Positions 33,422-44,146 of a DNA stretch of 64,000 bases are shown here, in pieces. The notes beneath the pieces are model-generated. The model saw only the letters and a program-made list of their open reading frames with translations, was not told the origin of the DNA and searched no databases. Position 1 is the first letter of the stretch; every line of letters starts with the position of its first letter. Position numbers and translations under genes: made by a program. Origin of the DNA: Malachius bipustulatus (taxonomy: Eukaryota; Arthropoda; Insecta; Coleoptera; Melyridae); assembly GCA_910589415.1 (NCBI GenBank), contig OU342630.1, positions 5,208,001 through 5,272,000 on the forward strand, read 5' to 3'.

Positions 33422-35212
33422 TTGTTTGTTTGTTTGTTTGTTGCTAGATACGGAAATCGGTTTTTAGGTCCCTGATGCTGCAGCCTAAAGCTATTGGTTC
33501 TTGGCTATTCAAATAACTCTGTACCCTTCACAAGGTTCAGAAGTTTGCTTGCCAAGGCTTTCCTCGACATCATGTCATTGGTATTGTTTCCCATGATTGA
33601 GTGTCGAGTTCGATTGAGTGCGGGGCACTCAAAGACTACATGGAAAGCTGTTTCGTCTTCCTCACTGCATAGTTGTTCCTCACAGATGTTGTCTCAGGTG
33701 GCAGTGTCCTGTAAGAAGGCCCACCACTGTTTTAACTTGCATTCTGTTTAAATGCAGTAGTTCATTGACAAGTTTTGGAGATGGTTATTCTACCATTAAC
33801 TTGCTATGTTTGTTGCCTGGAATGTGGTTCCAATATTATGCTTTGTGTTGGTTACTTGTCCAACTAGCTATCGCGCCACGTACCATTTTTTGGTAGTCCC
33901 AAACATTGGTTCTGGTCCTGTGAAGGTGGCTGCCGCGCCCTCTTTGGCCAGTTCATCCGTCTTTTCGTTACCAACTACTCCTCGGTGACTCGGTACCCAA
34001 ACAAGTATCACCTTGTTTTGTTTTGCCAGATCTTTAAGGTCGTTGATACATTCCAATACTAATTTTGATTTGGTTTTGTAGCATGCAAGAGCTTTTTGGC
34101 TGGCCTGGCTATCGGAGAGTATGTAGATTTCCCTTTTCTTATAGTTTCTTCTCATAAGTTCTCCGACACATTGCTGTATTGTATGTATTTCAGCTTGCAT
34201 GATTGTGGTGTGCTTTCCTAATGTTACAGACATGCTGTATCTGGGAGACACTCCATACAAGTCAGCTCCTGCTCCTGAGTCTGTTTTGGAACCATCTGTG
34301 TACCAGATCAGTCCTCTTTTCAGACATAGCTCTTCCATTTGTTTCCATTCTTCTCAGTCGATTAGGACTTTGAGCTTTTCTCAAATGTGATTTTAGGGCT
34401 CATCAGAGTGCATCACAAGTAATGGGTCATTGATGAAATGAGCTATTCTGGAGTGACCTAGTGGTCCAGGTTTACCCCAGTTGTTATTTTGTTCCAGCCT
34501 ATATGCCCATATCCTCGCCTCGCTTTTGATATGTATATCAAGAGGAGGTAGGTTTAGTATAGCTTCTAGGGCTGCTGTTGATGTGGTGTTCATGGCTCCC
34601 GTTAAGCACAGGCATGCCAGTCTTTGAACCCCTTGGAGTTTCATATTAGCCTGTCTTTGGATGGTTTTGGACCACCAGATCAGGCATCCACATGTCATTA
34701 TGGGTATGATCACGGCTGTGTATAGCTAGTAAACAACATGTGGTTTTAGGCTCCATGTTTTTGCAAAGGACCTTCTGCATGACATCAAGGCCCTTTTGCT
34801 TTTATCTATGGTCTTCTGCAGGTGTGAGTTCCATGTCAGTTTTGTATCCAGGTCAATTCCTAGATATGTGACCTTGTTGCTCACCTGCAGTTGTTCGTTG
34901 AAGAAATATGGTAGGTTTAACTCCATATTTCGTCTTTTGGTGAAGGGTACCAGTCCCGTTTTCGTTGGGTTTACTTTTAGCCCCACCTTACGGCACCATT
35001 CCTCCACAGAATTCAGAGAACTCTCTGCAGAGAACTCTCTGCATGAGTTCTGCTACGATTTTGGCATGTTTCCCCAGGATTAGTATGACTATGTCGTCCG
35101 CAAACTCTGAGTATAATAACCTTCGTTGTTTAGTTTATTAAGTAGATCATCTGCTACCATGTCCCACAGTAGTGGAGATAAGACCTCCCCCTGTGGGCAT
35201 CCTTTGGCAACA
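33422..35212 (-). mobile_element. 5'-truncated non-LTR retrotransposon with 13-bp TSD
   Basis: Flanked by GGGGTTGCTGTTT at 33409-33421 and 35213-35225, a perfect 13-bp duplication. The 3' end on the minus strand is a (CAAA)n-type tail at 33422-33443. The body retains the RT from motif GCPQGEVLSPLLW onward, then RNase H and the C-terminal Cys region. 5' truncation and TSD are the signature of target-primed reverse transcription. I/Jockey-type element with RNase H. Confidence 0.88.
33500..35212 (-). pseudogene. ORF2 remnant: RT (C-terminal half), RNase H, Cys-rich end
   Basis: Minus-strand order: RT motifs GCPQGEVLSP and FADDIVIL (about 35060-35200); thumb (35007-34726, with LGIDLDTKLTW); connection (34713-34393); RNase H (34338-33868, YTDGSKTDSG ... 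SDSQAS ... VPSHRGVVGNEKTDELAKEG); then a frame with LLTGHCHLR and a Cys/His end near 33620-33700. Frames change near 35020, 34720 and 34340, and stops are present, so it is inactive. It is related to the smaller fragment at 56944-57606. Confidence 0.85.
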
Positions 35213-35296
35213 GGGGTTGCTGTTTATTGGATTAATATAAAATGCTAGATATAATTCATTTGTTTCAATATTAGTCCATTCCGTAAATTAAAAAAT

Positions 35297-35501
35297 TGTT
35301 AGGGTATTACTAATAGACAGTTGGTACCAGTAGCGTTGGCTATACCTATAAGTGCGCATGAACAAGCAGGGCACGGGGCACTGGTGAATAATGGCGACTA
35401 GGGACTACTTGTTGTATTATCCTCTTACTTATTATAGTCATTGTTAATTTAATAAAGAATACTTTTAATCTTGATGATAGTTATTATTGACAAACTAAAC
35501 A
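35297..35501 (+). repeat. Element D 5' LTR
   Basis: 205 bp with an AATAAA-like signal (TTAATAAAGAATAC) near its 3' part. Differs from the 3' LTR at about 35480 and 35491. Confidence 0.93.
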
Positions 35502-35519
35502 TGGCGTAGTCAGTTATAA
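35502..35519 (+). other. Element D primer binding site
   Basis: Starts TGGCGTAGTCAGTTATAA, directly after the LTR. TGG fits a tRNA CCA end. The tRNA is not identified. Confidence 0.65.
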
Positions 35520-35590
35520 TAACAAATAGGAAGTGATTGCCTGCCTAGTTCTGTGATTGAATGTGAAACTGAAGAACGTAAAATTAAACA

Positions 35591-36451
35591 ATGGAGTTTA
35601 ATAAGCCCGCCATGCTGAATATTTCCGGCAATCTAGCTGAAAATTTCAAATTCTTCAAATCTGAAGTACAGATTTATATAATAGCTACAGAAATTGAGAA
35701 AAAACCAAATGGTGTACAAGTAGCGATTTTGAAAAATTTGATGGGGCCAGAGGCCTGCATCATGTATCAATCCATAACAGATCTGGAAGAGGGAAAAGAA
35801 ACCATAAAATCAATTTTGGAAGTCTTGGAGAAGCATTGTACTCCCAAGAAAAATGAGACAATGGATATTTATACATTCCTAAGCAGAAAACAAGAGCCAG
35901 GTGAGCCCTTTGAAAAGTTTTATGCAGATTTGCAAAAGCTGGTTAAAATGTGTCAATTCGGTGACCAAGAGCATAAATTAATAAAAGCTCAAATAGTCAT
36001 TGGTGTCAATTCCATATCAGTCCAAGAAAGGCTGCTGAGAGAAGATCCAACATTAGAAAAAACGGTGCAATTTTGTAAATCGGTGGAAGTAGCTGAAAGA
36101 AACATGAAAATATTGTCTGAGAGAAATGTAAACGAAGTTCAAGAAGTGAGACAACAAAGTTCAAATAAAGCCAGTGAGATCCAACACCAGAGGAAACAAC
36201 ATGGAGAAGAAAAGAAAAAGGTCATGAACTGCATGAAGTGTGGATTCAATCATTATTTTTATGAGTGTCCTGCAAAAGGAAAAACATGTTACGTTTGTAA
36301 CAAATTGAACCATTTTGGTAAGGTATGTCGAATGAGGGGCCAAAGTAAAACATTTTCTGCACATGAATTGGCAGATCTGGAAATGGGTACACTAACTGTC
36401 AATAGTGTAAACTCAGAAGCAAATGATCCATGGATTCAAGAGGTCCGATGA
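35591..36451 (+). CDS. gag: Element D gag
   Basis: 286 codons from ATG. A capsid-like region spans residues 10-180. Two zinc knuckles follow: C214-X2-C-X3-H-X4-C226 (the first one residue shorter than canonical) and C233-X2-C-X4-H-X4-C246. It ends 29 nt into the start of the protease frame, which lies in the +1 frame. The gag end (DPWIQEVR then TGA) may itself be a small frameshift lesion in an originally continuous gag-pol frame. Confidence 0.85.
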   Translation: MEFNKPAMLNISGNLAENFKFFKSEVQIYIIATEIEKKPNGVQVAILKNLMGPEACIMYQSITDLEEGKETIKSILEVLEKHCTPKKNETMDIYTFLSRKQEPGEPFEKFYADLQKLVKMCQFGDQEHKLIKAQIVIGVNSISVQERLLREDPTLEKTVQFCKSVEVAERNMKILSERNVNEVQEVRQQSSNKASEIQHQRKQHGEEKKKVMNCMKCGFNHYFYECPAKGKTCYVCNKLNHFGKVCRMRGQSKTFSAHELADLEMGTLTVNSVNSEANDPWIQEVR

Positions 36452-37960
36452 AAAAGAAGTGTGTTTCAAATTAGACACAGGAGCAGATGTATCAACGATG
36501 CCATTGAGTTTTATTAAAGAAGCCGAATGGATGGGTAAAGTTAATAAGACTCGAAATACTTTGGGAGCTTTTTGTGGATCAGTAATAAAACCAGTTGGTT
36601 ATATTAATGCACAGTTTAGTGTTAATAATCGTAGTCATAATGATGTAATTTATATAATAGATAATACTATGCAGGTACCAATTTTAAGTCGTTCCGCGTG
36701 TGAGAAACTAAATTTGATTAAGAGAATAGATTCATGTACTGAGGTTCTAGATAAGATTACATTTATTAAGAAATATCATGATGTGTTTACAGGACTAGGT
36801 GAATTTCCTGACATTTGTAAAATTGAATTAAAACAAGGTGCAGTACCAAAAGCTGTACCTCCTAGAAGGGTTCCATTGAAAATTAAAGAAAAATTGAAAG
36901 AAACTTTGATAATGCTGGAAAAAATGAAAATAATCGAGCCTATAGAAACTCCCTCAGAATGAGTAAGTAATATTATTGTTGTGGTAGAAAAACCAAATGG
37001 TTCACTTCGGATTTGCATTGATCCGACAGAATTAAATAAAAATGTTATACGAGAATTTTTTGCTATTTCTTCAATAGAGGATATTATTCCAAATTTGAAT
37101 AATAAAAAAATATTTTGTGTCTTTGATCTAAAAGATGGATTTCACCAAATTAAATTAGATAGAGAATCTAGTAAATTATGTACATTTAGTTCTCCTTTTG
37201 GCTGCTATAAATTTTTAAGAGCTCCTTTTGGTCTTTCATCGATACCTGAAATTTTTCAAAAACTAACGAAAAAATACTTTGGTGATATACCTGGAACTAC
37301 AGTATATTTTGACGATATCCTATGTGCTGCGGAAAGTCCAGAAGAACTGCAGTTAATAATAAAACAAGTTTGTGAAAGGGCTAGAAAATATAATATTAAG
37401 TTCAATCCAGATAAATTACAGTACTTTGTCAAGCAAGTCAGGTATTTTGGTTTAGAATTTAATAGTGAAGGTGTTAAGCCAGATTTAGAAAGAGTCAAGG
37501 CCATTCAGGAGCTACAACCACCCACTGACAAAAAAGACTTACAGAAAATCTTGGGTGTTATAAATTATCTACGAAATTTTATCCCCAATTTGGCTTTAAT
37601 GGTATCGCCATTTCGAGAGTTGTTAAAAAACGGTACTGAATGGTCTTGGAATGAAAGAACATAGCAAAGTTTTAGCAGATGTGAAGGATGTTATTAGTAA
37701 TGCTACTGTCTTAGTACCTTTTGATCCTTGTAAGGAAATAATTGTACAATGTGACGCATCTAAAGATGCATTGGGCTGCTGTCTCTTGCAGGAGGGTAAG
37801 CCTGTTATTTTTGCATCAAGGTCTATGACAGAAACTGAGTGTGAATATGCACAGATTGAGAAGAAGTTGCTGTCTGTATCTTTTGCCTGTGCAAAATTTC
37901 ACAATTATATTTATGGTCACAAAATTAAAATATACAATGATCATCACTAGGTTCAGTTAT
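36423..37960 (+). pseudogene. pol: Element D protease, RT and RNase H
   Basis: Protease motif LDTGADVSTMP near 36470. The frame meets TGA at 36960-36962, where related elements have Trp before VSNIIVV. The RT follows at 36981-37664, with FDLKDGFHQIKLD, APFGLSSIPEIFQ and active site YFDD. A frameshift near 37660 leads into RNase H (CDASKDALGCCL ... YAQIEKKLLSV ... YNDHH) and TAG near 37948. A small deletion there shifts the frame again before the integrase ORF. Three lesions, so inactive. Confidence 0.86.
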
Positions 37961-38003
37961 AAAGAAAGAACTACACAAGATAAAGAACAATAGACTACGT
38001 AGA

Positions 38004-39491
38004 TTGAGACTAAAACTTTTGATTTATGATTTTGATCTTTATTATTTACCTGGTTCTAAAATGTTCATTGCTGACCTACTGTCACGAAATTATATAAAAT
38101 CAAATGTCCATGAAGATTTAGTAATGAAAGATGTTGTACATACAGTCATGGAGAATTCCTATAATATATCTAATATATCTCCAAGTAAAATGGAGGAATT
38201 TCGAAATAAAACTAGGCAAGACCCAGTTTTAAGTCAAGTTTTAAAATATTACCAAATTGGATGGCCTCTAAAGAATAAGCTTACTGGACAATTAAAACAC
38301 TTCTCAAAATTGAAGGACAGTCTGACTGTCGAAGATGGTTTAATTTACTATGAGGATAAAATTGTTGTGCCGCAAGACCTAAGAAAATACGTACTGTCTC
38401 TTCTTCATGAAACGCACTTGGGTTACGATAAAATAAAGGCAATTGCAACCCAGAATGTATATTGGCCAGCAATGCACTCTGACATAGAATCATTTGTAGG
38501 TAATTGCAACATTTGCATGAAATATAGTAGGTCTAAAACAAGAAATACTTTACTAAGTCATAAAATTATAAATATTCCATTTTATAAAATTGGAGCGGAC
38601 ATAGCCGAATATGCGGGAAAAAGCTATCTGGTTGTGATGGACTATTATTCGAGATGGCTAGAAATAGTTACTCTAACCTCCAAATCTAGTAGTACAGTAA
38701 TGCAACGATTTAAAGAAATTTTTTGTCGAAATGGAATTCCGGCCATTCTGATTGCCGACAATCAACCTTTTAATAGTTTTGAGATGAATAAGTTTGCTGA
38801 ATCTTGGAATTTTAAAATAATTTCATCTAGTCCTCATTATCCTCAAAGTAATGGACTTTCCGAGAAAGCAGTGGATATCGCCAAAAACATGATTAAAAAA
38901 GCAAGTGAAAACCGTCAAGACATTGAATTATATGTCTTGAATTATAATAAATGTGTGGTTGCTAATCTGAATTGCACACCATCACAACTTATGTCAAGTA
39001 GAAATTTAAGAAATAAGATGCCAATTAATCTGAACAATTTACAGCCCGTTCTGATGGATAGAAATCAGGTTTATAAAAAAATGATAGATAATCAACAGAG
39101 ACAACAGCAATATTATGATAAAAAATCACAAAGAACAGAGCAGACGTTTCACAGCAATGAAAAAGTGTGGTTGCAGAATGTTAAAACAAAAATGTGGGAA
39201 AAAGCTGTCATTATTAAGCCGTTGCAGTTCCCACGCTCATATTTGGTTCAAGCAAGTAATGGTAGGGAGTATCGGAGAAATTCCATTTTTATAAAGAAAT
39301 GCTATGAGGAGTCTGCCTGTTTGAGTGGTGACAGAAAAGATGATGAGTTAGAATCTAAGGAGAGAGATAAAGGAATTGAAAAGTGTTTAGATAAAAATTA
39401 TTTTGGTGTTGATAAAAAGGAAGTAGATCCAACTTGTGAACTGAGAAGGTCTACTAGAATAAGAAAACCAATAAATAGATTGGATCTGTAA
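38004..39491 (+). CDS. pol: Element D integrase (C-terminal pol fragment)
   Basis: 495 codons open. The N-terminus is the end of RNase H and linker (LPGSKMFIADLLSRN). Integrase zinc ligands are H135, H138, C168, C171. The catalytic triad is D199 (GADIAEY), D252 (IADNQPF) and E287 (GLSEKAV). The motif after D252 is one residue shorter than the usual DNGPQF. The C-terminal basic tail ends RRSTRIRKPINRLDL. The open frame is intact, but its upstream part is broken from RNase H. Confidence 0.88.
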   Translation: MRLKLLIYDFDLYYLPGSKMFIADLLSRNYIKSNVHEDLVMKDVVHTVMENSYNISNISPSKMEEFRNKTRQDPVLSQVLKYYQIGWPLKNKLTGQLKHFSKLKDSLTVEDGLIYYEDKIVVPQDLRKYVLSLLHETHLGYDKIKAIATQNVYWPAMHSDIESFVGNCNICMKYSRSKTRNTLLSHKIINIPFYKIGADIAEYAGKSYLVVMDYYSRWLEIVTLTSKSSSTVMQRFKEIFCRNGIPAILIADNQPFNSFEMNKFAESWNFKIISSSPHYPQSNGLSEKAVDIAKNMIKKASENRQDIELYVLNYNKCVVANLNCTPSQLMSSRNLRNKMPINLNNLQPVLMDRNQVYKKMIDNQQRQQQYYDKKSQRTEQTFHSNEKVWLQNVKTKMWEKAVIIKPLQFPRSYLVQASNGREYRRNSIFIKKCYEESACLSGDRKDDELESKERDKGIEKCLDKNYFGVDKKEVDPTCELRRSTRIRKPINRLDL

Positions 39492-39598
39492 TTATTGTAG
39501 AAGTTTTCAAGTCTGTTCTTTTTAGAGTTTAATGTTTAATTAATGTTTACAGTTTAATGTGTTTTAGTGATTAATTTTAGTATTCTGAAAATGTTCTT

Positions 39599-39609
39599 TA
39601 AGGGGGACG
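39599..39609 (+). other. Element D polypurine tract
   Basis: TAAGGGGGACG directly upstream of the 3' LTR. Confidence 0.75.
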
Positions 39610-39814
39610 TGTTAGGGTATTACTAATAGACAGTTGGTACCAGTAGCGTTGGCTATACCTATAAGTGCGCATGAACAAGCAGGGCACGGGGCACTGGTGA
39701 ATAATGGCGACTAGGGACTACTTGTTGTATTATCCTCTTACTTATTATAGTCATTGTTAATTTAATAAAGAATACTTTTAATCTTGATGATATTTATTAT
39801 TGATAAACTAAACA
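39610..39814 (+). repeat. Element D 3' LTR
   Basis: 205 bp, two substitutions against the 5' LTR. Followed by TSD AAAAT. Confidence 0.93.
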
Positions 39815-39819
39815 AAAAT

Positions 39820-40339
39820 GTACCAAAAGTTCATAAAAAATCTTTGTATCCTAAATCTAAGATTTTTCTTCAATAATTGTTAGTGAAAAAGTTATAGAAC
39901 ATAAATAAACAAAAATCAGTTCTAGAGGTGCAGCCCCCCCCCCCTCCAATCTTTCCTTTTGCGATAAAAGTTTTTTTTCCAATAACTTGTTAATTGTTGG
40001 ATATATCAAAAAAGCAATTATTAGAAGAAAGGAAGCTTGAGTGATTTTCTGAAAGAAACGTATTATGTAACTTTTTCATATATGTCATAGTTTTCGAGTT
40101 ATTCAATATTTAAGAAATTTGAAATTTTGTATTTTTGATGCGTGCGAATTTTCGTACATTTAAAATATTGTTGGCGCGTAGCCTGTAGAAAAAAATTAGG
40201 TTTCTAAAAAACCAAACAACTTATGGAGAAAAATTAAAATTGGTGTTGAAGGCAGCATAAAATACAACATTTTTTTGTTGTTCTCATTTATTATGACTAA
40301 GTTTTAGTATATAAATATTACAATATAGAACAATTTATT
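39820..40339. other. AT-rich intergenic, nothing recognised
   Basis: Contains a C-tract near 39943-39954 and no open frame of note. Confidence 0.45.
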
Positions 40340-40969
40340 ATTAGGTGAATAAATAAAACGATTGAGGTAGGTCACTGGGTATAATTGATAATTGAAGAGT
40401 TTGTCTACCGGTTTCGGGTAAGGACACCCATCATCAGGACAACTGAAAAGTAAGGTAAAAGGTGTTGAAATCTCAAATGCAGGTGATGTGCATAATTGTC
40501 ATGAGAACAAAAATTAGTGGCACTTACTTGTCAGTTATTTACAAAGGTCGAAAGTCCGAGGGTTGCACAGCAAAACAGGCATATTCATTCAAAAAGTGGG
40601 GCCACGTGGGCGCACAATTATTAACGTTGTTAAAACTTAAAATTGTTACAAATTCAAAAACTTTTCTAAGTGAAAAGCCGGCGATTATGTCGAGTTGAAG
40701 ACTCAAGGAAATATCCTTAGTTTAATAATATTTAAAATTACATAATTGGCAAGTAAAACGGACCGGACACCGTGAAGCGGTATCCTCCGGGACGGGTTGG
40801 ATTAGAACAATGCAAGATGGTGGATACTGAAGATTATTTGATATCAAGAACTTTCCTCTCTCTCCATCCATGTCGACTTCCACGTCATTAGCTGATGGAA
40901 GTGACAGATGTTAAATTGAGATCATGAGTGACAAGTAGAATCAGTCGATGTGAAAAAGAAAAAGAAGTT
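40340..40969 (-). repeat. Inverted partial copy of the PLE repeat
   Basis: Reverse complement of roughly 41220-41850. It carries the same 78-codon chance frame on the opposite strand and a hammerhead motif. The copies differ at scattered sites, for example GGTTGC against GGTTAC in the shared frame. Confidence 0.9.
40399..40443 (-). ncRNA. Hammerhead ribozyme motif, copy 1 (inverted)
   Basis: The minus strand reads CTGATGA, hairpin GGGT-GTCCTT-ACCC, GAAA, then ACCGGT and A before GACAA. Same as the two plus-strand copies. Confidence 0.75.
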
Positions 40970-40994
40970 GTCAGAAGAAGAAGAAGATGTTGTC

Positions 40995-41039
40995 AGGTTA
41001 CAATAGTCAGATTATCGACAACATGAACAGAAAATATTA
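40995..41039 (+). repeat. Scrap of PLE ORF fused upstream of the pLTR
   Basis: Matches 44739-44781 in the PLE coding region (GGTTACAATAGTCAGATTAT...), then jumps directly to 3' UTR/pLTR sequence. This indicates a deleted upstream tandem copy. Confidence 0.8.
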
Positions 41040-41044
41040 CTCCT

Positions 41045-41886
41045 AGTTACTACTAGTCTTTGTTTACATTCTATTTAATTTATGTTATTGTAATTATTAT
41101 TATTATTTTCATCAATTTTAACCTACAAATATCAATGTCATTTACATCCGATGGATGTCAATATGTCATGTTATTTACATACCTGCCAATGTCATACTAT
41201 CATGTCAATCATTTGTAAAACTTTCTTCTTTTTCTTTTTCACATCGACTGATTCTACTTGTCACTCATGATCTCAATTTAACATCTGTCACTTCCATCAG
41301 CTAATGACGTGGAAGTCGACATGGATGGAGAGAGAGGAAAGTTCTTGATATCAAATAATCTTCAGCATCCACCATCTTGCGTTGTTCTAATCCAACCCGT
41401 CCCGGAGGATACCGCTTCAAGGTGTCCGGTCCTTTGTACTTGCAAATTATGTAATTTTAAATATTATTAAGCTAAGGATATTTCCTTGAGTCTTCAACTC
41501 GACATAATCGCCGGCTTTTCACTTAGAAAAGTTTTTGAATTTGTAACAATTTTAAGTTTTAACAACGTTAATAATTGTGCGCCCACGTGGCCCCACTTTT
41601 TGAATGAATATGCCTGTTTTGCTGTGTAACCCTCGGACTTTCGACCTTTGTAAATAACTGACAAGTAAGTGCCACTAATTTTTGTTCTCATGACAATTAT
41701 GCACATCACCTGCATTTGAGATTTCAACACCTTTTACCTTACTTTTCAGTTGTCCTGATGATGGGTGTCCTTACCCGAAACCGGTAGACAAACTCTTCAA
41801 TTATCAATTATACCCATTGACCTACCTCAATCGTTTTATTTATTCACCTAATGTCCATTTTGGGTATACTTTGGCCTACAACTACC
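41045..41886 (+). repeat. PLE 5' pLTR (direct copy)
   Basis: About 840 bp matching 45480-47207 after removal of the 886-bp insert in the latter. Includes the hammerhead at 41748-41793 and overlaps the start of the ORF. Confidence 0.88.
41748..41793 (+). ncRNA. Hammerhead ribozyme motif, copy 2
   Basis: Core CTGATGA (41755-41761), stem II GGGT/ACCC with GTCCTT loop, GAAA box (41777-41780). Stem III is the self-complementary ACCGGT, followed by A as the cleavage-site base and closed by stem I TTGTC/GACAA (41750-41754 and 41787-41791). One extra U follows CTGATGA before stem II. Stem III has no loop, so activity would need a dimer. Hammerheads in pLTRs are established for PLEs. Confidence 0.8.
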
Positions 41887-42772
41887 AATATTACTCATTT
41901 GAAGTCGATCGCTTGGCCTACAATTTTCGGAAGTTGTCCATCAAGAGGAGCACTACGAGGGCAGACATCTGGTTCATCAATAGATGCATTTATGAAGATC
42001 TTACACCAAATTTCGCCAAAGTCAGAACATCCAAGAACATCCCTCAAGCTTTAAGTAAGAAAATTTCTAGGGAGATCATGAAGGGTCAACTCAAAAAACA
42101 TTACAGTGTTTTAAACAAATACAATTACAAACTTAAAATTTTATATAACCAGATCAACACCATTCTACCTAATTTCGTCTTTAACCAATTTCGTACAGAC
42201 ATAGAAGAAGATGTAGCTTATGCCAATATAGAGAAACATTTCAGACTCAACAACAAACTTAATTCACTCAGAAATCTAAAGAATAACAACCCAACTCATA
42301 ATGACGTCATTCACAAATTTTACAATAGGACTAAAAACTTATCACAAACAACTTTCACCCCTAAAGAACTAGAACTCTTAGACAAAGGACTTAAATTTTC
42401 AGTTTTCGACTATAACATCAGACAAACACACAATCTATCCTTACACACAGACTACGCCATAGAAAAAACAGACACAAACAGAGACACAAAACCAACCATG
42501 AGAAACCGTTGCAGTAATTCCCTTCATAACTACATTAGTTTACACAATAAAATCAAATCTGACAACATTTATAATAAGGACTCCGCCACCTTGTCGAGGA
42601 TTAAGAAGAAAACTACCCAACACAACCTAATCATAACAAAGGCAGACAAAGGTAACTGTACAGTAATTATGGATAGATCATCTTACACAACAAAAATTAA
42701 AGATTTCATAAATAACAACAACTTCACACAACTCAACTACAATCCTACCAATAGATTTTTCAATAACCTTAA

Positions 42773-43229
42773 CCCTTAGTTGGTAACATCCGACTCTGAG
42801 GCGGATGCCAAGTTTTGATGCTGCGCTGAATCCAAACGAATGAATGTACAAAAATTTCGTATTAGGTATGTTCTAGTTGGTTGTCAAAAAGTCCGTAGCC
42901 GCCTTCGCGAGAATACGTCTGTGAGACGGGTGTTACTCAGAACGACATATTTCAGTCCATCTCTCAGTCGGCTGTTGGTCGAAAGTATGGTGAATGAAAA
43001 GGTATAATATATAAAAAAATGTATAAAAATGAAATAAGTCTTGTTTTAATAAAATATATTTGTGTTTACTAGAATACATTCGAATAAATATGTAATTATA
43101 CATAGTATTATAATACCTATTCCGACTGAGCGACGGATGTTACCTATAATGCTGGAACTGTAATATGATCACCGACTGAGAGACGGATGTTACTTATAAA
43201 GTGAAAAAAAGTATGTTACCAACTAAGGG
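42773..43229. mobile_element. piggyBac-type MITE with TTAA duplication
   Basis: 457 bp with a perfect 17-bp terminal inverted repeat CCCTTAGTTGGTAACAT, flanked by TTAA at 42769-42772 and 43230-43233. No transposase. Near the right end the subterminal unit CCGACTGAG-GACGGATGTTAC occurs twice (about 43124-43145 and 43171-43193), with related inverted forms near the left end (CCGACTCTGAGGCGGATG) and near 42960. Confidence 0.92.
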
Positions 43230-43606
43230 TTAAATCAATAACCAAAACTTTATCCGACACCCTCACAAAATATGGAGCTAAACACATCATTCCCACCAAT
43301 TTCCACTCACCTAGACTTTACGGAATGCCTAAAATACACAATGAGAGCATACCTACCTATCCGACCAGTAGTGTCACAAATAAACACAGCAGGTTGTAAC
43401 TTGAACATTTTCCTCAAAAACATCATAGTAAACTTAACCAATTTCAAACCTAGATTCGCAATTAAAAACAGTAAACAGTTTGCAGACAACATTTCAAAAC
43501 TTAAAACCAATAGCAACCAAACAATGATCTCATACGACGTCACAAATCTATTCACTTCTGTCCCAATAGACCATATACAGTAGACATAGTATTTAAACAC
43601 CTTAAG

Positions 43607-44146
43607 GCACAAAAGGATTATTCTATATTAAAAATATACAAGAAACTCCTCTCAGAAATTCCTGGTTCAAAAATATGAATTTGAACAGAACAGAAATAAC
43701 TACGGTAACTAGACTGAGATGTAACCATGGACGGGTACCCCAACACTTAAACAAAATAGGATTGTCAGACTCCCCAAATTGCCGTTGTGGAGAAATGGGG
43801 GACGCGGAACATATGATTCTTAACTGCAGTCTGAACTCTAACGAAACAGATAGATACACGAAAGACATATATTACAATGACAATAACACTATTACCCTAC
43901 CTTTCAACCTCACACAAATTCTAAGAACCCCCAACGCAGATGAATTAAAAAGACTGGTCAAACATATAAAAAACAGCAATCTGGACATTTAAGCATATAA
44001 GTAGATAGTAAACCATAGAAAGAAATTAGTATACAAGTAAAGTGGTGTAGAATACTGTCTCAAATTAAAAGTATCATAAATTATTGGGAAATAGGCGGAT
44101 GGACGTAGTTTCCGTAGCCAAAACATTCGACATACACACACACACA
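43607..44146 (+). mobile_element. 5'-truncated non-LTR fragment with 12-bp TSD
   Basis: Flanked by AAACACCTTAAG at 43595-43606 and 44147-44158. Encodes the Cys-rich C-terminus of a Jockey/I-type ORF2 (43675-43992, with RLRCNHG, CRCGEMGDAEHMILNC). Ends in an (AC)n tail at about 44130-44146 immediately before the TSD. Removing it and one TSD copy rejoins the PLE RT frame. Confidence 0.92.

Larger units (their letters stand above)
35297..39814 (+). mobile_element. Element D: Ty3/Gypsy LTR retrotransposon (short LTRs)
   Basis: 4518 bp, TSD AAAAT at 35292-35296 and 39815-39819. The 205-bp LTRs (35297-35501 and 39610-39814) start TGTTAGGG and end AAACA, and differ at two sites near the 3' end. Order: LTR, PBS, gag, protease-RT-RNase H-integrase, PPT, LTR. 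A few point lesions break pol. Compact size and gag/pol type suggest the Mag group, unproven. Confidence 0.93.

Noticed and set aside
40462..40698. Identical 78-codon frames at 40462-40698 (+) and 41494-41730 (-) as a conserved gene pair
   Set aside because: They are the two arms of the inverted PLE repeat. The similarity is DNA-level and the third copy at 46900-47130 shows the same sequence without a longer frame.
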